Below, one piece after another: positions 22,684 through 32,301 of a DNA stretch of 64,000 nucleotides. The stretch is from JBIKWM01 sp044356305 (GTDB lineage Bacteria; Bacteroidota; Bacteroidia; UBA10329). Positions within the stretch are counted from its first letter, which is position 1. Every line of letters starts with the position of its first letter. Location of the stretch: assembly GCA_044356305.1 (NCBI GenBank), contig JBIKWM010000016.1, positions 1 to 64,000 of the forward strand, in the 5' to 3' direction. The notes below the pieces were generated by a model. The model was not told where the DNA came from. It searched no databases and saw nothing but the letters and a program-made list of their open reading frames with translations. A program made the translations under genes and the position numbers.

Positions 22684-24597
22684 CTATTCGAAATTGAGCT
22701 CCACACCTGATGACATGGTGAGGTCGCTCCGCACCTCAATCTGGTAACTCTTGTTACCGTCAGTGATGGTCATGGTAACTGTGCTGGGCGGAATGGTGCC
22801 CAGATTGTGGGCGTGCAGGAACAAGAAGCAGCGCTTGTAGCCCGTACCATCAAAACGGAGGTATTTTTTGCCCTCAGTCAGCGCATGGTCGGCCAGGATC
22901 AGCTTGTCGTCCATGTACAGAGACACAATGTCGCCATCGATGACCTGGGCGTCCCATACGGCAATTTCCAGATCAGGCTTCATGAAGTACAGACGGTGAT
23001 CGGTGCGAACGGGTGGCACCCTCCGGCCTTGAAAACGCTCTGGCAAAATGCTCAGTTTCCGTCCGGTCGAATCTATGGTACTTGCCACAGCGGCATGGTG
23101 CACAGGCTGCCTCGGGTCCTGTGCAACCGCTTTATTGGTCTGTGCCGAAACACTCTGTACAGCTCGTTGATCTACAGGTCTTGCTGCTTCCTTCACAGGC
23201 TCCTTAGTAGGTTCCGGCTTAGGCAGCGGCTTTGCGACCGGTACAGGTTGTTTCTGCACAACAGTTGCTGTCGCAGACCCTTGCGGCTCAGTCACCTGAG
23301 GTTTCTCCGCATCCTTCAAGGGTGCACTCTCTTCTTTTTTCGCTTCTGAAGTAGGAACGGATGTGGGCTGAGGAATGGCAATGGCCGCCTCTTTCTGTTG
23401 CGGTTGCACTTGCGCCACCGGTGCCGCAACAGGCTCTTCTTTGGCAGGAACGGGTTGCGGTGTGGGGGCCTGCACAGCTGCAATCGGCTTCGGAGCCTCG
23501 GCTTTAGGTTCCTCGTAGGTTATCACCTCTATCTTCTGATCGGGGCTCGGTTCCTGTGGCCGTTTCTTTCCTTTCTCATCCACCAATAGGGCATCGGTTA
23601 TTTTCCAGAGTTTGATGCTGCGGTCCATGCTGCCGCTCAGTAACATGGTCGGATTGGCGCAGATGTCGAAATCGAGCACAGTACCCTGATCACTCGACTG
23701 GTCGAGGGCGATGGTCCGCTTCTCAAGGTCCCACATGTTGAACCTTGCCGCGTGGTCGCCCGTGACGATATACCGTTGGTCTTTGGTGAAATCGAGATTG
23801 CTGAACTTACGGTTGCCGCTACCGCTGCGGAATGAAGTGCGCAGGATCATGGAGTTCGGGTCGCGCATGTCCACACGGGCATTCTCACACCACGTGATCA
23901 CACGGCTACCATCGGCTGAGTATTGTATGGCATTGATAACGCAATCGCCAGTATTGAATTCCTTGATCAATTTACCGGTCGAAGGATTGAACAGGAGCAG
24001 CAATTTGCCTGCTCCGACCATCAGTCTGGTCCCATCGGGCGACAGTTGTGCGCACCGCATCTGTTCGGTCCGGTCGGTATATGCCACCTCGCCCTGCTTG
24101 CCTATGGTGCGCATGAACAGACGTTGATCATGGCCAGCGTAGAATATGCGCTCATTGTCATCCGTTATCAGGGCAAAACGTACTTGCACCTGTCCGTTGG
24201 CATCGGGTGGGTTGAATGCCTTGTCAATGGCCTTGCTGGTGGTCAGGTCCCACACTATCACCTGACCGTCATCTGCCCCGCTGATCAGATAGCGCCCATC
24301 CTTGCTGAAACGTAGGTCGGCCACGCTGGCCATGTGGCCGCGCAGATCTTTGAGCATGGCGCCTGTGGCCACATCCCACAGATAGATCTCGCCTCGGGTG
24401 CCACCACTTGCAAATCGCTTGGCATCTGGGCTGAACACCACTTTGCGTATGCCGAACTGATGGCCCGAGAAGGTGCGCACGAGCTCTAGCCGCAGATCCT
24501 GGGCGCGCCCACTTAGCGCTACCCACGATGCCACGAGGCACATCAGCAGATGCCGTGCATACCTCAAATTGCTGCGGTAATCGTTTTTCCCCAGCAC
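22684..24597 (-). CDS. Secreted WD40-repeat protein with Pro/Ala/Lys-rich linker
   Basis: A three-part protein of 637 residues. After a signal segment (LLMCLVASWVALSGRAQ) come WD40 repeats from about 35 to 340 (FSGHQFGIRKVVFSPDAKRF, SGGTRGEIYLWDV, ISGADDGQVIVWDL, SGSMDRSIKLWKI). Residues about 350-510 are low-complexity and rich in proline, alanine, lysine, glutamate and valine (PEPTKEPVKEAARPV). The last 120 residues form a beta domain (DLEIAVWDAQVIDGDIVSLY) resembling a C-terminal domain often attached to secreted Bacteroidota proteins. The start is GTG at 24,597; ATG 24,543 is possible but leaves no basic n-region. Probably a periplasmic scaffold; function unknown. Confidence 0.75.
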   Translation of the reverse strand: MLGKNDYRSNLRYARHLLMCLVASWVALSGRAQDLRLELVRTFSGHQFGIRKVVFSPDAKRFASGGTRGEIYLWDVATGAMLKDLRGHMASVADLRFSKDGRYLISGADDGQVIVWDLTTSKAIDKAFNPPDANGQVQVRFALITDDNERIFYAGHDQRLFMRTIGKQGEVAYTDRTEQMRCAQLSPDGTRLMVGAGKLLLLFNPSTGKLIKEFNTGDCVINAIQYSADGSRVITWCENARVDMRDPNSMILRTSFRSGSGNRKFSNLDFTKDQRYIVTGDHAARFNMWDLEKRTIALDQSSDQGTVLDFDICANPTMLLSGSMDRSIKLWKITDALLVDEKGKKRPQEPSPDQKIEVITYEEPKAEAPKPIAAVQAPTPQPVPAKEEPVAAPVAQVQPQQKEAAIAIPQPTSVPTSEAKKEESAPLKDAEKPQVTEPQGSATATVVQKQPVPVAKPLPKPEPTKEPVKEAARPVDQRAVQSVSAQTNKAVAQDPRQPVHHAAVASTIDSTGRKLSILPERFQGRRVPPVRTDHRLYFMKPDLEIAVWDAQVIDGDIVSLYMDDKLILADHALTEGKKYLRFDGTGYKRCFLFLHAHNLGTIPPSTVTMTITDGNKSYQIEVRSDLTMSSGVELNFE

Positions 24598-24781
24598 AAT
24601 AATACAACCTTGTGAGAATGAGGGGAAACGAATCGGTCAAATGACGATTCTGAGACTTATTTGAACGCGATTGCAGGGATGAAAAAGATGCTCCCCAAAA
24701 GGAGCTCTCTGCAATGAAGCACGGACCAAGATGGCTGGTCGCGGTGCGTCAATTATGGCCTGAATGAAATAGTGCTGAACC

Positions 24782-27190
24782 CTACACGCGGAACACCCTT
24801 CGAGCTACCAATTGGGTGCCTATGGTGCCTATGATCACCACGGTTATGCTGCTTAGAGGCATGAGCACTGCGGCCACCACTGGCGACACAAGGCCCTGAA
24901 CAGCGAGGATAATGCCCGTGGTGTTGTAAAGGAACGAGGTGGTGAACCCTACGCGCACTACCTTGAGCGAAAGCCGCGAGAACTGTAAAAGTCGTGGTAA
25001 GGTCTGCAGACGTTCGGCCTCAAGAATGGCATCGCATGCGGGGGTGAACTGTGCGAGGTCATCAACCACGCTTATGCCCACATCGCTCTGCCGCAGGGCA
25101 CCGCTATCGTTCAGGCCATCGCCCAGCATTAGGACTTTATGGCCCTCTTTCTGCAAAGCGCTGATTCGGTCGCGTTTCTCAAAAGGGCTCTGCCCGAAGT
25201 GCATCTGCCCGATTGGAAAAAGGTGAGCGAATCGGCTACGCTCGGTGTCGCGGTCGCCCGAAAGCAGATGCACGGGCATGGTTGTGCTGACCTGCCTCAC
25301 AGCATCCTCAACCCCGCGCCTAAGTGGCTTGGTTATGGCGAAATATCCGCGCACCAGACCGTCCATCTCGGCATACACACGGGTAGTGCCATCGGCCAGT
25401 GGGGCATTTTCACCCAAAAGCCAGGTTCCCGAACCCAGGCGGAGCCGCACTGCCCCTACCCTGCCGCTTATCCCATTTCCTATTGACTCGACAAAATCAT
25501 AGACCTCTACGGGTTGATATGCAGAGACTTGAGCCTTGCACCAACGTGCCGTTGCCCTGCTCAGCGGATGGGCACTCTGCGAGGCGAGGTCCGCGAGTAA
25601 GGACTCTGTCCCAACAGGCATGTCACCGATAAAAATAACCTCGGCACCATCTGACTCAGTCAGAGTGCCCGTCTTGTCAAATACTGCCGTGTCCACCTCG
25701 GCCATGCGTTCAACAGAGGCAGTGTCGCGCATGTGAAGGCCGTTGCGACTCAAAATGCGCATGGCGCTGCCCAATGCAAAAGGTATGGTGATGGCCAACC
25801 CGCACGGACAGGCGATGATCAGTACTGATGTGACCACATCGAACACGCGCGAGGGGTCAATGAAACTCCACACGGCTCCGGCCACCAAGGCCACCGTGAT
25901 AATGTAAATTGTGAATCTTCGGGCCACACCGTCCATGAGAGTGCCCACGCGGCCCATGGCCTCCTTGCGCTGATCACTGTGTTCCCACAACTGGGTGAGA
26001 TAGCTCTGTGTCACCGAGGTACGCAGCCTGACCCTGATGGCACTGCCCACCTGCCTACCACCGGCAAATAGCTGCTCGCCCTTACGCTTACCGACCGGAT
26101 CCGCCTCGCCTGTTACAAAGCTGTAATCGATGGAGGCCGCATCGCTCAGCAGATCAGCATCGGCCGGAATGATGGCATTTGAACGGATGATCACTTCATC
26201 ACCCGCACTCAGGTCGGCCAGCATGACCGGTTCCTCTACCCCAGCCATCACGCGGTTCACGGCCATAGGGAAATAGGAACGGTAATCGCGGTCAAATGAA
26301 AGGGCCCTGTACGTGCGCTCTTGGAACCAACGGCCCACAAGCAGGAAGAAGATGAGACCAGCCAACGAATCCATGAACCCGACCCCGGTGCCGCTTAGAA
26401 TCTCGTAGGCGCTTCGGCCAAACAGCACCACAATCCCAAGAGCCAATGGCACATCGATGTTCAACGCTCTGTACCTCAGGGCAGACCAGGCCGATCGTAG
26501 ATAGATCATGGCCGAATAGAAGAACACAGGCAAAGCGAGCAACAGATTGAGCAGGTTGAAGAAAAACTGATACTGCGCCTCTACAACGCGATGCCCGCTC
26601 AGATACTCTGGGAAGCTGAGCAACATGATGTTGCCGAAACAGAACCCGGCAACCCCGAGTCTATAGAGCAGGTCACGGTCTTCTTTTTCGGGGTTGGAAG
26701 CTTCGAGGTCTTTTAATGACAGATCGGGCGCATAGCCAATCCTATCAAGCAAGGTGGCCAGGGCCGAGAGCCGCAACTGACTGATTCGGAACGTGACAGT
26801 GGCCTCCTTGCGCACGAAATTGACGTTGGTGGCAATCACAGCGGGTTCAAGACGCGGGAGATTCTCGAGCAGATAGATGCATGAACTGCAATGAATGGCC
26901 GGAATGCGCATGACCAAGCGCGCCATGCCCCCCTCGTCAAACGCCAGGAGCCGTTTGCGTACCTCTTCGAGATCCAGGAAAGAGTACCGACCCTGGTCGC
27001 TGCGGTGATCCATTTTACGGCCAGGACGTTCATTCAATGAGTAGAACTCGCCCAGCCCGCTTTCGCTCAGCAGCTCATGTACTGTGGCACATCCTTCGCA
27101 GCAGAAAGTGTGACCGCTGCGCCTCAGGGTTGTCTCAGCGCACGGGTCACCACAATGGAAACAGGCAATCTCGTCTTTAACCTCAGCCAT
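24782..27190 (-). CDS. ccoI: Copper-type P1B ATPase with N-terminal Cys cluster (CcoI/FixI-like)
   Basis: Heavy-metal-translocating ATPase of 802 residues in the inner membrane. The N-terminus has a cysteine cluster (CFHCGDPC ... FCCEGCATVHELL), typical of the FixI/CcoI branch, followed by a heavy-metal-associated domain with PAIHCSSCIYLL. Downstream are the TM6 metal site IACPCGLA near 460, the phosphorylation motif DKTGTLT near 505 and SAHPLSRA near 545. In studied bacteria CcoI supplies copper to cbb3 cytochrome oxidase. Here ccoS and ccoNOP do not follow, which is unusual for the phylum, so a general copper exporter is the alternative. Family certain, gene name likely. Confidence 0.85.
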   Translation of the reverse strand: MAEVKDEIACFHCGDPCAETTLRRSGHTFCCEGCATVHELLSESGLGEFYSLNERPGRKMDHRSDQGRYSFLDLEEVRKRLLAFDEGGMARLVMRIPAIHCSSCIYLLENLPRLEPAVIATNVNFVRKEATVTFRISQLRLSALATLLDRIGYAPDLSLKDLEASNPEKEDRDLLYRLGVAGFCFGNIMLLSFPEYLSGHRVVEAQYQFFFNLLNLLLALPVFFYSAMIYLRSAWSALRYRALNIDVPLALGIVVLFGRSAYEILSGTGVGFMDSLAGLIFFLLVGRWFQERTYRALSFDRDYRSYFPMAVNRVMAGVEEPVMLADLSAGDEVIIRSNAIIPADADLLSDAASIDYSFVTGEADPVGKRKGEQLFAGGRQVGSAIRVRLRTSVTQSYLTQLWEHSDQRKEAMGRVGTLMDGVARRFTIYIITVALVAGAVWSFIDPSRVFDVVTSVLIIACPCGLAITIPFALGSAMRILSRNGLHMRDTASVERMAEVDTAVFDKTGTLTESDGAEVIFIGDMPVGTESLLADLASQSAHPLSRATARWCKAQVSAYQPVEVYDFVESIGNGISGRVGAVRLRLGSGTWLLGENAPLADGTTRVYAEMDGLVRGYFAITKPLRRGVEDAVRQVSTTMPVHLLSGDRDTERSRFAHLFPIGQMHFGQSPFEKRDRISALQKEGHKVLMLGDGLNDSGALRQSDVGISVVDDLAQFTPACDAILEAERLQTLPRLLQFSRLSLKVVRVGFTTSFLYNTTGIILAVQGLVSPVVAAVLMPLSSITVVIIGTIGTQLVARRVFRV

Positions 27191-27283
27191 AGTGACGCCA
27201 AATATTCCGTTGTGACATTGCCGTCCGATTGACCCTTATCAGCCCGATTCCTGACTTGCCTCCGGCCGATTGACATTTGTGCC

Positions 27284-28114
27284 ATGAGCCGAGGGGTGAA
27301 GTATATGTTATTGAGCACGTTCGCATTCTCGCTCATGCAATTGTGCGTCAAGTATCTTTCTCACATCCCCACACCCGAGCTGATCTTGTTCCGCTCGGTC
27401 ATCTCGCTGGTGCTCAGTCTGACATTCCTTCTTCAAAATGGGATAAGTCCGCTTGGAAACGACCGCAAGGGCCTTTTCATGCGTGGCTTCTTCGGCATGA
27501 TGGCCCTCACATTGTTCTTCGTCACATTGCAGAATATGCCTATGGCCACGGCCGTCACTTTGCAATACCTCTCACCAATCTTCACATCCGTCATAGCCGT
27601 TTTCTTTTTGAAGGAACGTATTCGGAATTTCCAATGGGCGTTTTATGTATTGGCCCTTGTCGGTGTGCTGCTCATCAGAGGTTTTGACCAACGGGTCACA
27701 CTTACATATCTCCTGGCCGGAATTGGTTCGGCCATTTTTGCTGGTGTGGCCTACAATTTTATCCGCAGGGCGCGCGACACCGACCATCCGGTGGTAGTAG
27801 TCTTATACTTCCCTTTGGTCGCAATTCCAGTAATGGCGGTGGCCTCGTGGTTCATGTGGGTCACGCCCAGCCCAAAGGATTGGCCCATTATCCTTCTTCT
27901 TGGCATTTTCACCCAGATAGGTCAAGTTTTCATGACAAAGGCTCTACAGGCCGAAAAAGCGAACATCGTAACAAGCCTCAAATACCTTGGGGCTGTGTAC
28001 GCATTGCTTTACGGGTACTTCCTTTTCGGAGAAAGTTATGGGTTTGTTGCCCTTTTAGGTTTCGGGCTTGTTTTGGCGGGGGTTATGGGGAATGTGGTGA
28101 AGGGCAGTGGGTGA
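27284..28114 (+). CDS. EamA/DMT-family transporter
   Basis: Inner-membrane carrier of 276 residues with ten predicted helices in two EamA halves. The first half contains MLLSTFAFSLMQLCVKYLSH and ELILFRSVISLVLSLTFL; the FRS motif after helix 2 and the PMATAVTLQYLSPIFTSVIA stretch are typical. The second half ends in FGESYGFVALLGFGLVLAGV. DMT carriers export metabolites or import amino-acid-like compounds; the substrate is unknown. ATG 27,284 follows GACATTTG, a near match to the -7 box, by 4 bp. It stands alone, divergent from ccoI. Confidence 0.85.
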   Translation: MSRGVKYMLLSTFAFSLMQLCVKYLSHIPTPELILFRSVISLVLSLTFLLQNGISPLGNDRKGLFMRGFFGMMALTLFFVTLQNMPMATAVTLQYLSPIFTSVIAVFFLKERIRNFQWAFYVLALVGVLLIRGFDQRVTLTYLLAGIGSAIFAGVAYNFIRRARDTDHPVVVVLYFPLVAIPVMAVASWFMWVTPSPKDWPIILLLGIFTQIGQVFMTKALQAEKANIVTSLKYLGAVYALLYGYFLFGESYGFVALLGFGLVLAGVMGNVVKGSG

Positions 28115-28163
28115 TTCCATCAAATACGCATATCACTAACGGCTAGGCCACTTGGCAGAAATG

Positions 28164-28190
28164 AAAAACCCCTGCGGTTTCGCAAGGGTT
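28164..28190 (-). terminator. Terminator of the giant tail-fibre-like gene
   Basis: The stem AACCC(T)TGCG / CGCA(G)GGGTT with a GAAAC-type loop is followed on the minus strand by a run of T residues. It lies 20 bp after the stop of the 28,212-31,859 gene. It may also slow transcription from the EamA gene on the other strand. Confidence 0.7.
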
Positions 28191-28211
28191 CTTCATCTTA
28201 TCAGAATTCAA

Positions 28212-31200
28212 TCACCTTTTGGGCAATTCACCAGTTGTGGGAAAGTCTGATGCCTTTGGTGCATCGGCTGGACCTGGGGTCTCTGATTCTTTCAAATGTG
28301 CATCTTTCAGATTCGGGGTCCACTCAGGTTTCAATTCAGTGTGGACGGCCTGCTGCTTCAAAGCATCCTCAGCAGGGTTTGGTGAGGCCTTCGGTGCATC
28401 GAATGTGGGTTGCTTCTTAGGTCCCTTCTCCTTCTGATCGAAACGTAGTTTGGCTCCGTCCCACCAGATAGGGGTGGACGATTGCTCAGTGATTCCTTCG
28501 TTGAACATCACACCTTTCATGTTCGCATCAAAGTTCCTGTCCATCAAATCAGCTGGCAAGTTGATTGTTGTAGCATCTACACGCTGACCAACTGCTATCC
28601 ATGTAAATTCAGTATTGACATCGCCATTGGCGCAAGCAATGGTGAACCCGTTCTTCTCAATGCTCTTCACATATAACTGGGCCGGAGTGCCTAATGCAGA
28701 AACCGTGACAGTCGGTTTAGAACCGAGCAACGAAGAGAACTTGCTGTCAAATGGAACAAACGCCATTGATCCATTCAATTGACCTGTGCCATCGCCATAA
28801 ACTTTGAGGTCTGCGGAAGTGACACTGTAAGCCGCCATCCGTGTCTCACCAACATTCACAATGTCGGCCTGATGGCCGGAGGTATATTCATCACCCAGGT
28901 TGTATGATGCAAACAGTTCACCCATTGCCATATGGCCCATCACCTCACCTCGGCTCCACCCTCCCATCATACCACCGTAAAACCCGGACCCAACTGAAGT
29001 GGCCTCAGTAGTGGGGGCATAACCAGTACCTGAACCATATCCTGTGGTCCCATAGACACCATAGAATGTTCCACTTGAATTATTGTACCCCAGTGCGCCC
29101 CAACCACGACCACCTCCAGCATCTTGATAAGTCCCAAGAACACCAGCTGAACGCCATCCGTAAAATGTTCCGTTGTAGGTGTGATTAAACTGACCCCAGA
29201 CACCATAACGATATCCATCCCCATAGGCCGGGTTGTTGTACAATCCACGCATACCACTTACCGCATCGTAGTACCCATTGCCATAGACATTAGCATATTT
29301 CTCACTGATCGTCCCATGGAAATCCCCAGTGGTGCTCCGCACAACAAATGACTTGTCATTGTACACGCGCACGTTGTTCGCATCATTCTGCCAAATGCCA
29401 CCACCATATGAGCCATTATACCAGCCTGTCTGTCCGTAACTGCGATGCCATCCACCTCCATTGTCTATCAGTTGATATCCAGTGCTGTAGTCCTGGTATC
29501 CAGCTCCCCGTATGGTACTGCTGGCGTGGATTGTCCCACCGCCCAGTGAACCAATACCGCCAGAGACAAGTCCTCCATCAGATCGTAGTTGGGCGTCTAC
29601 ATAGACATTCTTGCTTCCATAAGAACGAACCCACGTGGCATCCTGCATAAACCACCCACCACCATACGATTCGTTGTACCAACCAGTGCTCCCATCACTT
29701 CTCAACCAACCTGTACTCCAAACATCATCAAGTACCCGAACGCGACCGGAGTAACTACCTGCATCATTCTGAATTCCACCTCTATTTTGGGTGGCTGCCT
29801 CAAAATAAACTGTACCACTATTGAAGTAAGCACCTCCTGGGGCAACATAATAAGAGGGGGCATATATGTAAGGATTGCTAGCACTGAATCTCAGATTTCC
29901 CGAACCATTTTGGGCACTTGTAATTGACAGATAATCTCCAATTGTCCCATTACCGCTGATGTTGAAATTGGCTCCCTGCGAACTGGCATTCTGATTCCAG
30001 ATGAAGTTAGTGTTATTGCTTCCCGCATCGATCCTTGTCCAAGCACCAATGGCACCGTTCTCAACGGTACGCATCCAGACACCGGCTGTGGCCCCACTGA
30101 ACCTAGGATAAGCCACTTCAAGAGAGTAACCACCTGCACCACGTGCGGGATAATTCGCACCAAGGCTGAAAACCCCACGGTACCATTGACTCGATGTCGC
30201 ATTAGGGGCATTGGCAGTGCCTGCTACATAGTTCCAGCCCCAATATCCGGGCACGGTGTTAAAATCTGAATAGTTGCCATGGGTCTCAAATTGTCCAAAG
30301 TTTCCCTGTGGATAAGCTCCACCGGTGCTGGAGTTGGCGTAATTCAAAGCCACATTCGGATTGCCTGCAACGGCATTGCCATTGGTGATGGTGACACCTG
30401 TTCCAGTTGTGGTCAATGTTCGGCTGAGTAGATTCCCAGAGGCATCCACGCCTAGAATTCCATTCAGATAGTTGGCGAAACGCACAGTACCAGTGGTATG
30501 TAGCTGGGCCGCTGGAACGGTGGCACCGATACCCACATTACCATTTATATCAATGCGGAGCCTTTCAGCACTGTTGGTGGAGAAAGCCAGCTCATTGGCC
30601 GCTGCGCGGTACATGCCCATGGTGCCGTTGCTGTTAAATCTGAAAGCTGGGACACCAGCGGTACCATCATTGGCAACAAATCCGCTCTCTGCCCTGATTC
30701 CGCCTGCAACGTGTAATTTGTGGCTAGGTGAGATAGTGACGCCAATGCCCACCGACCCGCTGCCGGTGAAACGGAAGTCGAAGCCGGCCTGAGCAACGTC
30801 AGTGGCTACTGCCAGTGTCCCTCCAAGCCTCACATTATTGCCTGTATTTACTGTCAGCCCGTTGTCAGCAGTCACCACACCCGAAGGCACATCAGCTGCT
30901 TGAATGGCAGATGGCACGAACCGCGTGCCATTACCACGGAGGTACTGACCCGATGTTGCGCCATTATTGACTCGGAAACCTTGCCCGGTAGCCACGTTTA
31001 CGTCACCGTTCACATCGAGCATCTGAACAGGTGATGTGACCCCGATACCTACGTTTGAGGCGGAATAGACCTTACCGCCAGTAAAATAACCGGAGTAGTT
31101 CGTTGCCCCGGCAGTCACAGATCCGTAAACCCCTATAGTACCGATGGTCGAATTATAGGTGGCAAGCGAACCCTCTGCAGAACTGATATTGAGCATACGA

Positions 31201-31859
31201 CCCCAGACACCCCGACTGGTACCAGTGGCAGAAGCAGTGCTGTTCTCGCCCACGAGACCAGACTCTCCTGCTTCGTCAACAACAGAATGCAGGCCCCAAT
31301 TAGCACCGCCAACATACACGAGGTTGTTGTCAAGAGGCCTTTGAACCGTAAGAGAATAGTTGGCATCAGGCACAAGTCCTGTCGTACCGATGCTGACCCT
31401 ACCTGCCTGAGCATTATCGACCACGAATTTCATATGGTAGCCGCCAGAACGGACCGTAGTCTCATACTCCAGGTCGCCTCCCAGCTCCACTTTAGGGAAC
31501 GCCCCTCCATAATTCACACTGAGGCCATTGCCTGCCGAAATATCAGTGAGCGCCCCTGGTGTGATCACCTTCCAAGCGGCCCCATCCCAATAATCGTAGG
31601 TATTTGTGGTGGTATTGTACACAGTGATACCCCTATGACCCACGCCCAATGCCGAGTTAGTGGTGTATGTGCCACGTTCGGCAGAAGTCATGCGGGGCAA
31701 GAGGACACCTTTTGTAGAACTCGACACATCGAGAATCGATGCTGAGTTGGGAGTAAAGGCCGAAGCTCCAATCCCGACTGTCTGAGCGATACTATCCGAG
31801 CTCAGAAAAATCAGAGAAGCCGAAACGATTACAGAAGAAACCTTGGAGAATCTTTTCAT
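28212..31859 (-). CDS. Giant secreted tail-fibre / PilV-like protein
   Basis: Exported protein of 1215 residues. A signal peptide (SSVIVSASLIFLSSDSIAQT) leads into VGIGASAFTPNSASILDVSS and GVLLPRMTSAERGTY ... GITVYNTTTNTYDYWDG, a head shared by many Bacteroidota tail-fibre-like secreted proteins. The middle has pyocin-knob-like sequence (YPRFSGATAGVWMRTVENGA). Around residues 725-830 two Gly/Trp/Tyr-rich repeats occur (GWYNESYGGGWFMQDATW and GWYNGSYGGGIWQNDANN) resembling phage tail fibres and the shufflon PilV adhesin. The C-terminus is charged and lacks a Por sorting domain, so the export route is unclear. No neighbouring phage or pilus genes are present. Likely a surface adhesin. Its -7 box TAATTTCG is 26 bp upstream and a hairpin terminator follows. 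Confidence 0.7.
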   Translation of the reverse strand: MKRFSKVSSVIVSASLIFLSSDSIAQTVGIGASAFTPNSASILDVSSSTKGVLLPRMTSAERGTYTTNSALGVGHRGITVYNTTTNTYDYWDGAAWKVITPGALTDISAGNGLSVNYGGAFPKVELGGDLEYETTVRSGGYHMKFVVDNAQAGRVSIGTTGLVPDANYSLTVQRPLDNNLVYVGGANWGLHSVVDEAGESGLVGENSTASATGTSRGVWGRMLNISSAEGSLATYNSTIGTIGVYGSVTAGATNYSGYFTGGKVYSASNVGIGVTSPVQMLDVNGDVNVATGQGFRVNNGATSGQYLRGNGTRFVPSAIQAADVPSGVVTADNGLTVNTGNNVRLGGTLAVATDVAQAGFDFRFTGSGSVGIGVTISPSHKLHVAGGIRAESGFVANDGTAGVPAFRFNSNGTMGMYRAAANELAFSTNSAERLRIDINGNVGIGATVPAAQLHTTGTVRFANYLNGILGVDASGNLLSRTLTTTGTGVTITNGNAVAGNPNVALNYANSSTGGAYPQGNFGQFETHGNYSDFNTVPGYWGWNYVAGTANAPNATSSQWYRGVFSLGANYPARGAGGYSLEVAYPRFSGATAGVWMRTVENGAIGAWTRIDAGSNNTNFIWNQNASSQGANFNISGNGTIGDYLSITSAQNGSGNLRFSASNPYIYAPSYYVAPGGAYFNSGTVYFEAATQNRGGIQNDAGSYSGRVRVLDDVWSTGWLRSDGSTGWYNESYGGGWFMQDATWVRSYGSKNVYVDAQLRSDGGLVSGGIGSLGGGTIHASSTIRGAGYQDYSTGYQLIDNGGGWHRSYGQTGWYNGSYGGGIWQNDANNVRVYNDKSFVVRSTTGDFHGTISEKYANVYGNGYYDAVSGMRGLYNNPAYGDGYRYGVWGQFNHTYNGTFYGWRSAGVLGTYQDAGGGRGWGALGYNNSSGTFYGVYGTTGYGSGTGYAPTTEATSVGSGFYGGMMGGWSRGEVMGHMAMGELFASYNLGDEYTSGHQADIVNVGETRMAAYSVTSADLKVYGDGTGQLNGSMAFVPFDSKFSSLLGSKPTVTVSALGTPAQLYVKSIEKNGFTIACANGDVNTEFTWIAVGQRVDATTINLPADLMDRNFDANMKGVMFNEGITEQSSTPIWWDGAKLRFDQKEKGPKKQPTFDAPKASPNPAEDALKQQAVHTELKPEWTPNLKDAHLKESETPGPADAPKASDFPTTGELPKR

Positions 31860-31884
31860 GGGTACGTTTTTCGAGAGGCGGTGG

Positions 31885-31892
31885 CGAAATTA
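31885..31892 (-). promoter_or_regulatory. -7 box of the giant tail-fibre-like gene
   Basis: TAATTTCG on the minus strand, 25 bp before the ATG. The 31,893-32,074 stretch between it and the tRNA promoter shows no gene. Confidence 0.5.
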
Positions 31893-32074
31893 TCCTTATT
31901 AAACGGTTCGGAGCAGTCATTAATCGAGTCGATATTAAGTTTTCGATGAGCGTCTGTTTAATGAACTAAGAATGATAGGAAGCGAAATGGTTGAAATTTT
32001 TTATCTGATTCATGACTTATTTCGTACCCTATAATGAGTTTCTAAAACCCGTTACTGTGAATGGGCTAAAATCT

Positions 32075-32082
32075 TATATTTG
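32075..32082 (+). promoter_or_regulatory. -7 box of tRNA-Met
   Basis: TATATTTG is an exact TAnnTTTG match 12 bp before the mature tRNA 5' end, so the primary transcript would begin only a few bases upstream of it. Confidence 0.65.
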
Positions 32083-32094
32083 CGGCCCTCAAAT

Positions 32095-32168
32095 GGCGGG
32101 ATAGCTCAGGTGGTTAGAGCGCAGGATTCATAACCCTGAGGTCGGGGGTTCAAATCCCCCTCCCGCTA
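32095..32168 (+). tRNA. tRNA-Met (anticodon CAT)
   Basis: A full cloverleaf can be drawn: acceptor GGCGGGA with TCCCGCT (first pair a G-T wobble), D arm AGCTCAGG...AGAGC, anticodon stem CAGGA/... with loop TTCATAA, anticodon CAT at 32,129-32,131, and T arm GGGGG-TTCAAAT-CCCCC (32,144-32,160). CCA is not encoded. CAT is read as elongator methionine; an isoleucine tRNA modified to lysidine cannot be excluded by anticodon alone, and the initiator type is unlikely because the acceptor end is paired. Confidence 0.95.
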
Positions 32169-32301
32169 CTGATAATGAGGCACCTCCCATGGTGCCTCGG
32201 TCATTTAAAGGCCCGATGCACAAAACCTTTAATGTCGCTGACCGAAGCACCATCCGGTATTACCTTGTGGGCCTATCCGAACCGCCAACCGTTGGTAAGT
32301 C

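Noticed and set aside
32095..32168. Initiator tRNA-fMet
   Set aside because: The first acceptor pair can form (G-T) and the anticodon stem lacks the three G-C pairs typical of initiators.
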